Assembly (NCBI GenBank): GCA_030015575.1
Contig: JASDDO010000006.1
Coordinates: 380,764,137-380,828,136, forward strand
Origin: Agapanthus africanus
Lineage: Eukaryota > Streptophyta > Magnoliopsida > Asparagales > Amaryllidaceae
Reading direction: 5' to 3'
Length of the DNA: 64,000 nt
This document shows, in pieces, positions 38,078-48,838 of this stretch (positions are counted from its first letter, which is position 1; each line of letters opens with the position of its first letter). The position numbers and the translations under genes were made by a program. Below the pieces are notes generated by a model. It ran no database searches. It saw nothing but the letters and a program-made list of their open reading frames with translations, and was not told the DNA's origin.

Positions 38078-38085
38078 TATAAATA
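38078..38085 (+). promoter_or_regulatory. TATA box upstream of the antisense gene
   Basis: TATAAATA, 182 bp after the last CACGTG site and about 770 bp before the first coding exon. It fits as the core promoter of the rightward gene. Confidence 0.5.
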
Positions 38086-41000
38086 GGATCTTTGGTTCTT
38101 TAGATGATTATCATCTTCTTCTTTGAGAATTTTTTCTCAGAGCCTTGCTCTTTTGTTAAGAACTTTCAAGAGTCAGAACTTTTAGGTAAAATTAAAAAAT
38201 TTTAATTTTAATAAATTAGGGTTTTTACCCATTAACAGAGCCTTGCTCTTCATAGATTTTTGATCTAAAGAAAACCCTTTTAAGGTTTCATTAATAGAGC
38301 CTTGCTCTCATGAACCCATAGATCTAAACATATCTTTTCTTGGGGTTTCTTATCCCAAGAATCAGAGCTCTGCTCTTTTGATAAAATGTAGATCTTTTGA
38401 TCTTTGATTAAGAACTCTTAAGAGTTTTTTCATGGATCTTGAAGATCCCAGAATTTTTAATTCTCAAGAATTAATTTTAATTAATCTTTGATGGATTTTC
38501 CATCATCATTACAGAGCCAGGCTCTTTAAGGAATTTTATTCCCTCATGACCAGAGTTTGACAAGTGTCACTCTGCTACAGAGCTTTGCTCTCAAAGGGAG
38601 ATTTTCTCCTTTTCCCAAGGGATTTCTCATTTAATGAGAATTTCTTTGAGGATCTCCTCATTAATTAACAGTCTCATCCAATGACGAGACTGTTTTATTA
38701 ATTGATGCATTGTCATCTGGATTTTTTGGGTCCCCCTTTGGTTCCCTTTCCACTGCATTGCAATGTGGTACAAATTTTAAAGTGCCGAGCGTCGGGATTT
38801 TAATATTAAATTATAGTACCGACGATCGAATTCTGTTCTTTCTCGCAGGCGACATGTTTTCCGATCTCTCTTTCCCGTTTTTTCGCTCAGAGGGAGGATT
38901 CCCTGAGGCATCTGTGGACCGGGAGGTTCTTGCGCTCATCAGAGACTATGATCCGGAACACAAAAACCTTCACTTGTGGGGTAGGTGATATGACCAGATT
39001 ATCAAAGGTCGCCAAAGCTTCTCTTGTGCGACGCCGTCAGAGCCATCTCGTCTATTTCGTATGCAGATGTACCCCCGGTGAACTATGCCGTGGAGGTTGT
39101 CAATTGGACTTCGGAGGGTCTTCTTCAACCTTCGATTGTCGCCATACCCATGCAGCTGCCGGCAGCTTTGGATACCTTGGGGCGGCGCATATGCCAGGGC
39201 GAGTCGCGCCCTTGGGGACAACCCCACAACATCGGATTGACCCCCTGACATTCGGCCGGGTATTTGCAGTGGGCCAGATACATTTTGTCAGCGAAGAAGA
39301 CGCAACTGCTGAAGATCGGTCTATACCCTGCGGTTTATGCTTCATTGTTCCAATATTGCGTTCTTGGAGCAATGGAACATCTCAACCCATACGTTTCTTC
39401 TACTGGACAGAGAAGTCTCCATCTCCTTAGAAGAATTTGCTGAGATTTCCGGTCTGCCGGTTAGGGGGGAGCACTATGAGGAACTGCTTCCGCCGGATGA
39501 ATACGTTTTTGCCACCATGCCGGTGGTGATGGGCCTAACGCCGGAGAACGCCATTCAGCACCAGTTTCCTAGTCTGATAAAGGTGCTGAATATGTACGGG
39601 AGTCTCTTCTTGGAATCCGGAGACCGGGGGGGGGGGGGTCAGTTTCGCAGACTTCATTGCCCGGTTTCTTCGCCCGGAGATTCTATCGCAACGAGGCGAA
39701 AAATTTGCCAAGCTCGACGATCCCTTCGGCTTTGGCTTGGACCGTCGACCAGTACTGGAAGATGATCAGAAGGGCTTTTATCTTCCCGATGCCGCGATCA
39801 TCCCTCTATCAGAAATCGCCGCTCCGGGCATTGACGAGGAGACTTTCTTTCTCGGGTTTCTCGGGCTATGGTTGTGTTGGTTCGCGCTCCCCATGCATCC
39901 TCGCTATATAAGGCCGTCCGTCTTCTACCCAGCACATCGAATGGTGGCTGGACTATAAGTGGCCATCGGGATTGCCGGGCTGGCCCACCTATACCATGGT
40001 TTTAGCGTGGCGGCGGATACAACTGAACCGGGGGTGCATGTCGCCAACTTCCCGATGCACTACTTTACTTCGTGGATGGAAATGCACGTGCTCAGGGTAT
40101 TTGGTATTCATAAAAGACCCTCTTTTTACGAGAAATGCAAGCTCCCACGAATTATGCGATTGGTTGACGCGTCTATCGTGAATCCGTCTCAGCGGGAAGC
40201 TAGGGGCTTGCTTCTTCGTCCGCGTACGGTCGGGGCTGGTATGTCTTTCACGGACAAAGTCCTGACAATCGGCCAGGAAACTTCCAAGACGGTGCTGGCA
40301 TTGCGCGACACCTTTAAGGACGGAGCCTCCGTGTTGAAAGCCCGAGAGAATCTACACCTATACTCCATTAGGCCGGGCTTTCTCGTATTCAGGCAAAATG
40401 ATGCGGCGGTTTTTATGAGATATAATCTCCATCATTTTGCCCAGCAGCTGAGTTATAACTAGGGGGTTCCACTGGAGGCGTTCTTGGAAGAACTTGCTGC
40501 CACCAGAGAGGGAATACGGAGTGCACTGCATCACTTTATGCGCTTAAATACGGGCTCCCACTTCTTTATTAGCGAGTCGAGTTGCATTCCGAGGACCCTT
40601 AACATACACGGGGCCTGGTATCAACATGCGATGGGCGTTGTCATCAGAGAAGAGAGGCGACTGCTGCTCAATCGTAAGAGTGCTCCCCTGCCAGCGATCG
40701 CAACGTCCCTTTGAAGCGACGGATCGCTGTCCCCCCTCCGCTAAGAGGGGTTGCTGCAGTTGAGCCTCCACGTGTACTAAGCCCCATGCGTGGATTGCCC
40801 CATGCTCCTGTGGAGACGGTGGATGTGCCCTCGGTGCCCCGCGCTCCCGTGGAGACGGTAACCATAGCTTCACCCGAATCTGGCGTGGGCTCGGATATCG
40901 GGACTCGCCGTCCCAAAGTACCCACGAAGCGCAAGCTGGTGCTGGCTGCGACCAGAGCTCGCTCACAGAAGAAGAAAAAGAAGCCACTCTTCTCTGCCGA

Positions 41001-42322
41001 TGTCGTATTTGGTCAGGAGTCTCATGCTCCTTATAGTGAGGGCTTGAGCGAGTATGGGACAAATGAGGGCTTATTCATGCCGCCAGATGATACTGATCTG
41101 GCGGCTGCCATCGCAGCTTCAAAGCGATTGGCAAGACGCGAAGAGGGGTTGGCTATCCTCGCGCGATCAGGTAATCTTTAGTTGTATTTTTCGCCATTGC
41201 ATCATACTTCTATTATTATTTTTTTTGACTGACGTTTTTCCTTCTTTAATAGGCATTTCTACCGAAGAAGCTCTCGCTGCTTCTCTTAAGACTTTTGAGG
41301 AAGAGGAACGACTTCGAGCATCCTTAGGCCTCGGTACATTTCGGTTCGCCATGTTTCTGCTCCCGTTTCTTATGAATAATCTGACCCTTTCTTTGTCTTA
41401 TCGCAGGGACCACAATGCCTATCCCGCAAGCTGATGCGGAAATTCTTCCCGGGTCAGCTACCGAAGTCCCGGCCTCTGCGGCACTGCCGAAAGAGGCCTC
41501 ACTTAAACGACTGATGACGGAAGCCTTGACGGCTCCAGAGGTAACCCTGGATGCGGACGATGATGTCTTGGTGAAGGAGGCTTCTAGAAGGTCTGCTTTG
41601 ACGGCCCGAGAGGAAAGGAAGCGCCGGAGGCGCGCAGCAAGGGAGCATAGTGTTGCCTTAGCTGCGGGAGCTGGTTCGAGCGCCGCTACCCCTGCTGCTA
41701 CTCCTTCAGAGGAGTCTCTGGTCGCCTTGTCTACTGCTTACAGACGGGCGGCACGTGCGGCTCGGGAAGCAAACGGTAAATCAACTCCAGGTAATGCGCC
41801 GTGAGATTCCGTTGTTAAAGTTTTAAATTATCAGTTCTCATATACCTTATCTTGCAGGGCCGAGCCTTACCGAAGAAGTGGCGGCGAACGCCGAGCCTGA
41901 GGTAGTGGCGGCGGAGGTAGCTGCTACTACCGAACCCGGGGCGGCGGTAGGCGATACGGCCGCAATTGCTGGGCCCGAGGTAGTGGCTGATGAGACAGTC
42001 ACGATTGCTATGCCCGAGATAGCTACCACTGCCGAGCCCAAGGTGGCGGCGGGTGAGACGGCTACCACGGCCGAGCCTAAGGCAGCGGTGGATGAGACGG
42101 CTACAATCACTGAGCCTGAGGCGGCGGCGAGCGAAACGGGTACAATTGCTGGGCCCGAGATGGCCACTCTTTTTTAAGAGTCGGGCACCGCTCCGATCAT
42201 CGCTCTTGTAACAACTCCAATTTTTGCATACATAAATTTGATTTAAATTTGAAGTATACTTGGAGTATTTAATATTGCTGATATCACTTTAAGTATCTAA
42301 TTTCCTACAATAATTACAAGAA

Positions 42323-42394
42323 GGAGCTTATAGCTCATTGGTAATACCTTGCATTGCTGAACCAAGCCACCAGAGTTCGAATCCCATGCCCCAC
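42323..42394 (+). other. tRNA-like sequence inside solo LTR B
   Basis: Same element as at 32212-32284. It contains TAGCTCATTGG (box A-like) and GTTCGAATC (box B-like), about 71 nt overall and ending CCCCACA. The acceptor stem has one mismatch here. It is a degenerate tRNA relic or Pol III promoter, not a functional tRNA. Confidence 0.55.
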
Positions 42395-42760
42395 ATTATT
42401 TTTAGATTATTTTTCTTTTAAAATTCTTGGAAGCCCAACAGTCCACATGCCATAACTCCCAAATGATGAACTGAACCCTAAAAACGGAGTATACCAAAGT
42501 CTACAGCAGAGAACCCCGCACCCGACGGTCGCCGGACTCGGCCGGCCGGCGCCGCCAGCCGGACTCGGTCGGACGGCCGAGCTCCCAAAACCAAAAATGT
42601 GGCTTTTTGCATTCCATAACCCCCTGTTCACTCCATTTTAATAGATCAGTTCCAGAATTTTAAATACACCCTAATTACTACAAATTTTAATGTTTTTCTT
42701 TAAATTTTTATAATTTTTTTTAATAAAGAAAACCTTTCACCTACCATACCCTAGCTATCC

Positions 42761-42768
42761 TATAAATA
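42761..42768 (+). promoter_or_regulatory. TATA box of solo LTR B
   Basis: TATAAATA in the context CCTATAAATAGACCC. It marks the U3/R promoter of the LTR and is matched by the other copy. Confidence 0.65.
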
Positions 42769-45700
42769 GACCCCCTACCCTCTACCCTCTCATCCCAAAA
42801 CACTAGATTTACTCTCTTGAAATTTTCACAAGAAAGGTGTGCTTTGAAACCGAGTTCACGGCGAAGCGCTGACGGATTTCCGGCGACGTTCTTTGAAACA
42901 ATCGGCGACTAAACAAAGCCTCGACCACTCACCTTGTTCCTCTATACTCGTTAGTATAGATCGAAACCCGTAAGTCCCGTTCTTTTCTTCTTTCTACTTC
43001 TCAAAAATACGGAATTATGAAACCCGACGGAAATCGGAACAAACCGATTTCCGATTCGGTTTTTCTACAAAATCTCACTTGTCACCAATTCCATAATACC
43101 TAAACATATTCATGATGACTATTAATCACATAACAATTAATTTGGACAAAGTTTCTCACGTGAAATGATAGCTTTTTTGTAATATCGTATTCTTTTCACA
43201 TTAATACCATAATGTTTATTTTTCTTCTTCTAATCAATTCCATCATTCCTAAACCTCTTCATCTTGACCACTAAACTTGTAAAAATTAATTTGAATGAGT
43301 TTTCACACATGAAATGATAACTTTTGCAAATACCGTATTCTTTCACTTAAATACCCTCATGTTTAGTTTATCATATTTAACCCTTAACCTTACTATACAA
43401 TTAAAGTAGAGCACAAGATAACAACCTACCTCTACCCACACATAAATACAAACCCTAATTTCATAAAAAATTAGAATACGATAAAACGAAATTTTCAGTA
43501 AAATACCATAATCTTCATAAAACCATTCTTAAAGGTCTAGATTTGTTACATTTTTAAATAAATATTTCTTACTAGGAAAATACGATAAGTTGTGGACATC
43601 GATCGTTTATCTAAACTGACTTTGTGGTGTCTAGGCTAGGCAAGTGAGCTTGGGTAACTTTAAAAGGCCCGCCTCACGATTCGTGAGCGGATCCCTCCCT
43701 CCTCACTTGTACTTACCTGGCCACAATTGGCGGTGAAGAGGTGATTTGAGGCTTCTAATGACTTGTCGTTTAGACCTTAGAAATAGGCTAGCTGGCGTAG
43801 GAAACTCTAGAAACTAAAATACGGAAATTTACATCCTTTTACAAATAAATACCTTATCTTTATAAAACCGTTTTCTAAATGAATAGTATTTATTAAATCT
43901 TTGCAAAGCGCCACTACAACCCACCTTTGGGGAACTCGTTAGGGATTGTACGGTTTATCGTGCACCCTCGAGCTTAGTAGTGCGAGATTCAGACCTCCGC
44001 AAGGAGCATTCGGTCTCGAAACGTTTAAAATACGACATTTAAGAAAAATGAGATTTTTGGAAAATAAAATATTTATATAAAATTATTCTGTATTAACATA
44101 TGTATATTTATCATTTAAACACCTATTTTATTATAAGATAAGTTTCCACCTTTTTCTAAAAATTACAAGATTAAAAGTTACGTTAAAATACCATGAATTT
44201 CAAATAAATCAATTAATACTTTTATTAGGATATATTCACTAGAATAACACAAATAAAATTTACACTCATTATAACTATAAAGACGAATAATAAATACTTG
44301 AGGTGTATCTTGAAAACTATACAATAGTACTTTTTACATAAAACCCCCTTAAGTTTTATAAATTACAATAAGGACCCTAACAATTATAGAACTTCAAATT
44401 ACCTTTCTTTTAGTCTGACTCGGGTTAGAGTCTGACTATTTCTGACTTGAATATGATTCAAGTCAATCTATATTCTTTAATATTCCAACTCAACATGAAC
44501 ACATGAATCCCTGAATCCAGTTAACAATCTATTCAACCTGGCTGAATCAAACCATGGATATACATCCATTATTCCGTTATTCCAATTACCTGATACAATC
44601 CGTTTACTGATATCATGGTTTTGGTCAGTCATCCAACTTACATAAAACAATACAACAATACTGTTAAAACACTACGGGGTTTAAGGGGTAGATTGGTACG
44701 GAAGGTGTTAAAGGTGGCACGAGGTGGTCAGATTAAGACACCTAACCTATATTCCGTTGCTGTTGTACCGTGGCTTAACGGTTCCTTGTACTTTCTGTTT
44801 GCCCTGGTCTCTAGTATATAGAGACCCCCCTCGTATACACTGGCATTCTTCTGTACCAAGCTACAAACAACAGCGTTGACATAACATTATAACAATAGTT
44901 TACACTTTAAAATGTATCTTCTTATTCTGTCTTCTCTACTTCCCTCTTACCTTTGGGACTTACCGAGCGATCTGTTCGCTGATGACATTCTGTTTCTCTC
45001 TTCTTTGAATGTCGTCAGGTGACTTGGACCCGACAGAAGTTGAGCCATCACAAGAAGACTTGGAGCAGTTTACTCAAGACCCTGCAGTATAATTTCATTG
45101 TACACTTTTCTTTCCAGTACTTTTCATTTCCTATTATGCCACTGTTTAGGCATCTTTATTTCAGTTGTATTTCCTTTCCATGTATTGTACAAAGAATGTT
45201 AATAAATAAAAGTTACTGTTCTTTTTATACTCTTGTCTCTTGTGTATTTATTTCTATATTGCTTAGATACGCTTAGCGTATGTACTTCTGAGTATATACG
45301 TAGCGGATCTCGTCGCGTCTCCTTCACCGTACACTGGGAAGCGGGGAGTGACGGCTCTTCCCGCCTACAGTTCTTTGCCGTCTCCTAGCGTCGCGAGCGT
45401 GACGACGGCTCTCATGGAGTCAGGGGATGAGGCGATGGGAGGTGAGACCACCCCGATGGAGGAGGGAGACGCCGCCGTTGTATCAAGTGACGCTCTCGTC
45501 ACGGCTCCGGCTGGCGACTCATCAGGTAGATTTTAGGTCACCGTCCTTCTTTTTATTCTGCAATCTTTCCTGACAGGGTTTATCTTGTTTCTAATGCAGG
45601 TGCGGCTAGTGCTGATGTCGCGCTACCTGAGACAGCGCCATCAGCTACCGTCTTGACGGTGACACCTCCTCTATCCTCTTTCATACCATCTCAGATGTTG

Positions 45701-46795
45701 GAAGGTGCGGATTCATGACTCATCAGTCTTATTTTTAAGCTGTATAACCTACGTATTGACGTTGCACTATTGCGTCTTTACAGGAGTCCTTTTTGACCAC
45801 CGGTGTTGCATCCCTACTTCTCCTTCCCGTCGGAGATTGCTTCATCCAGTGGCGCTGGTGAATACAGCCTTCAATTAATGCTCTTTTTTTTTACCGATAA
45901 TGAAATTATTTCTGATTCTTCTTTGCCTTGATTGCAGTACTACAGATTGAAGGAGGAGATGAGAGAACAGTTGCGCCACTGGTCCTCCCGGCTTTGCCAC
46001 CTGCTGCAGCTGGTATAGTAAATCCCATCGTTCATGAACCTCTTATATTTCTTGAACTGTTATCTGATTGTGATTTGTTTTGCAGCGGTCGCTTCGACTC
46101 CGGCCTCTTTCGAATCTCGCATTACGATGCCGGCATGGCCCTTTTGCAGACGTCCATCCTCAAAAGGTGCTGTGACCAGTCTGTGTATGCTGAGCGAATA
46201 CGTCGAGGAGCTTGACGCTGAGGCTCCTTCATCTGCCGCAGATTTTGCTGCCGAGGTCAACCCAATGTTGGCGACGCTCATGAATTTCCATAATGAAGGC
46301 GTCGTCGAGTCTTGGGTTAAGCATTGCAGGAAGATCGAGGCCTGTCTGTATCAGCTTGAAATTATGCGTCTTGCCCCTGAAACTCAGGCTTTGAACTCCC
46401 AGCGGGCCGCATGGGTCGAGCAGAGTGTGTCCTTCCTCCGCCATTTCGAACAAGAAGCGACCTTGAGGCGGAAGGAATGCGAGGAGGCTTCCGCTGAGTC
46501 TGTCCAATTGCGTGCCCAGGTCGAAGCGAATGCCGCATAACTGAGAGCCGTCTTTGACACCTTGCAGCAATGTATCTCGGACGGGCTTGTATTGAGACGG
46601 AAGCTCGACTCTATCGAGCGGGTTACGCAGAGTCGCGAAGCTGCCCAACGGGAAATCGATGAGAAGATTTCATCATGCTTGCAACAAAGGACTCGAATCG
46701 AAGAGGAGCTGGCCGCGGCGGCTGATCATGAGAAGGCACTGAAAGAAGTGCGAGAGCAGCTTACGGACTTGTTGAAAACGCTTCCTTCTCAGTAG

Positions 46796-47280
46796 CTGCC
46801 TTTGTATCAATTATACACTTGTAATCTTTGAATAATATGTATCCATTTTTTTATTCTTTTATATGATGTATCTTGTATTCAATTGAGTTCATGAATAAAG
46901 ACACATTTTTTTGTTATACTGTTGCCTTCTTCTCCTTACTGTGTTGTTGCCATGTGATTTTAGCAAGTGTGGTCTGTAGATAGTATATAGCTATCAATCT
47001 TGGGTTCTTTGTAGGGTGGTGATGGCTTAGAAAACAGGATTAGGATCTGTCACCTAAGACTTATCAATTTTATGAGCCGTGAGGGTCTTATAAAGAATTT
47101 TCTCCTTACCAGTCGAGAGGATTCCGTAGGTGTAATTTCTCCTTAAGAATCGTGAGTATTCCTAAGTGTGTTTTCTCTTGAAAGTCGTAACGATCTCATA
47201 AGAGAATTTACTCCCTTACGAGTCGTGAGGACCCGCAAGTGATGGGTGAAGTTGTCCTTATCCGCATTTCACGAAGTCAG
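46796..47280. repeat. Spacer with degenerate ~48-bp GTCGTGAGGATCT repeats
   Basis: After the antisense gene's stop, an AT-rich 3' region (about 46800-46930) is followed by units such as CGAGTCGTGAGGAcc with a TTCTCCTTA lead (about 47065-47245). The same repeat family reappears at 60830-61345 on the other side of the array, supporting one original element. Confidence 0.6.
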
Positions 47281-48838
47281 GAATTGCTCTGGATGGTTCC
47301 CGCGGGTTCACTGCCGTGTTCTGTAAGGACCAGGCTCCGCTCTGGACATTTCCCACGGGGTCAGGGTTGACATTATCCGTGTTCCACGTAGCCAAGAAAT
47401 TTTGCTCTGGATGCTTCCCACGGGCTCACTGCCGTGTTCGGAGAGGACCATGCTCCGCTCTGGATGCTTCACATGGGTTCACTGCCGTGCTCTGCGAAGA
47501 CCAGGATCCGCTCTGGACGTTTTCCACGGGGTCAGGAGTGACATAATCCGCGTTCCACGTAGCCAGGAATTTTTCTCTGGATGCTTCCCACAGGTTCACT
47601 GCCGTGTTCGGCGAGGACCAGGCTCCGCTCTGGATGCTTCACACGGGGTCATTGCCGTGCTCTGCGAGGACCAGGATCCGCTCTGGACGTTTCTCACGGG
47701 GTCAGAGTTGACATTATTCGCGTTCCACGTGACCAGGAATTTTGCTCTGGATGCTTCCCACGGGTTCACTGCCGTGTTCGACGAGGACCAGGCTTCGCTC
47801 TGGATGCTTCACACGGGGTCATTGCCGTGCTCTGCGAGGACCAGGATCCGCTCTGGACGTTTTCTACGGGGTCAGGAGTGACATAATCCGCGTTCCACGT
47901 AGCCAGGAATTTTGCTCTGGATGCTTCCCATGGGTTCACTGCCGTGTTCGGCGAGGACCAGGCTCCGCTCTGGATGCGTCACACGGGGTCATTGCCATGC
48001 TCTGCGAGGACCAGGATCCACTCTGGACGTTTCTCACGGGGTCAGAGTTGACATTATCCGCATTCCACGTGACCAGGAATTTTGCTCTGGATGCTTCCCA
48101 CGGGTTCACTGTCGTGTTCGGCGAGGACCAGGCTCCGCTCTGGATGCTTCACACGGGTTCATTGCCGTGCTCTGCGAGGACCAGGATCCGCTCTGGACGT
48201 TTCTCACGGGGTCAGAGTTGACATTATCCACGTGACCAGGAATTTTGCTCTGGATGCTTCCCACGGGTTCACTTCCGTGTTCGGCGAGGACCAGGCTCCC
48301 CTCTGGATGCTTCATACGGGGTCATTGCCGTGCTCTACGAGGACCAGGATCTGCTCTGGACGTTTCCCACGGGGTCAGGATTGACATAAGCCGCGTTCCA
48401 TGTGACCAGGAGTTTTGCTCTGGATGCTTTCCATGGGTTCACTGCCGTGTTCGGCGAGGACCAGGCTCCACTCTGGATGCTTCACACGGGGTCATGATTG
48501 ATATAAGCCGCGTTCCACGTAGCCAGGAATTTTGCTCTGGATACTTCCCACAGGTTCATTGCCGTGTTCGGCGAGGACCAGGCTCCGCTCTGGATACTTC
48601 CTACGGGTTCACTGCCGTGCACTGCGAGGACCAGGATCCTCTCTGGACGTTTTCCACGGGGTCAGGAGTGACATAATCCGCGTTCCACGTAGCCAGGAAT
48701 TTTGCTCTGGATGCTTCCCACGGGTTCACTGCCGTGTTCGGCGAGGACCAGGCTTCGGTCTGGATGCTTCACACGGGTTCATTGCCTTGCTCCGCGAAGA
48801 CCAGGATCCGCTCTGGACGTTTCCCACGGGGTCAGGAT
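47281..48838. repeat. 170-bp higher-order tandem array, left part
   Basis: About nine units. Each is three related monomers of roughly 57 bp: one with GGATGCTTCCCACGGGTTCA, one with GGATGCTTCACACGGGTTCA, and one with GGACGTTTCCCACGGGGTCA followed by a GACATAATCCGCGTTCCACG block. Long open frames appear on both strands because the unit has almost no stops. The frame shifts with each unit (170 is not a multiple of three), and starts recur every 170 bp, so these are not genes. Confidence 0.93.

Larger units (their letters stand above)
36240..38700. repeat. Tract of consecutive short palindromes
   Basis: Almost the whole stretch consists of perfect inverted repeats with arms of 5-7 and loops of 1-6 bases, one after another. 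Examples: 36865-36877 GAGGCTTTGCCTC, 36885-36900, 36912-36926, 37010-37025 AAAGACCTTGGTCTTT, 37326-37342, 38102-38116, 38139-38151 AGAGCCTTGCTCT, 38434-38448 GGATCTTGAAGATCC, 38625-38639. The AGAGC-N3-GCTCT form recurs many times. No coding frame is supported. It lies upstream of the antisense gene. Confidence 0.8.
42207..45353 (+). mobile_element. Solo LTR inserted in an exon of the antisense gene
   Basis: 3147 bp from TGTAACAACTCC to GGAGTGACG, flanked by an exact 5-bp duplication GCTCT (42202-42206 and 45354-45358). Same family as 29192-32404, opposite orientation. Without the LTR and one duplication copy the exon frame continues on the far side, so the insertion postdates the gene. Confidence 0.92.
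38849..46795 (+). pseudogene. Intron-containing antisense gene of the Tat element, PMD-like
   Basis: Runs opposite to the element's pol. It starts after an acceptor at 38848 with MFSDLSFPFFRSEGGFPEAS (ATG 38854). A PMD/putative-gypsy-transposon-like core follows (THTFLLLDREVSISLEEFAEISGLPV near 39370; ANFPMHYFTSWMEMHVLRVFG near 40050). Then come a basic patch (SQKKKKKP), an Ala/Glu/Pro repeat exon (41858-42177) and a C-terminal coiled coil (46300-46790). Later exons have clean GT/AG borders: 41253-41333, 41407-41790, 41858 onward, up to 45525, 45600-45704, 45784-45857, 45938-46012 and 46086-46795. Damage: shifts near 38980 and 39350, one in a G10 run at 39627-39636, stops near 39957, 40460, 42175 and 46538, and a solo LTR inserted inside an exon. 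Tat-lineage elements are known for antisense ORFs placed like this. Confidence 0.8.

Noticed and set aside
42323..42394. Functional tRNA gene
   Set aside because: D, anticodon and T stems do not form and the acceptor stem has a mismatch; the same sequence lies inside another LTR copy, so it is a repeat component.
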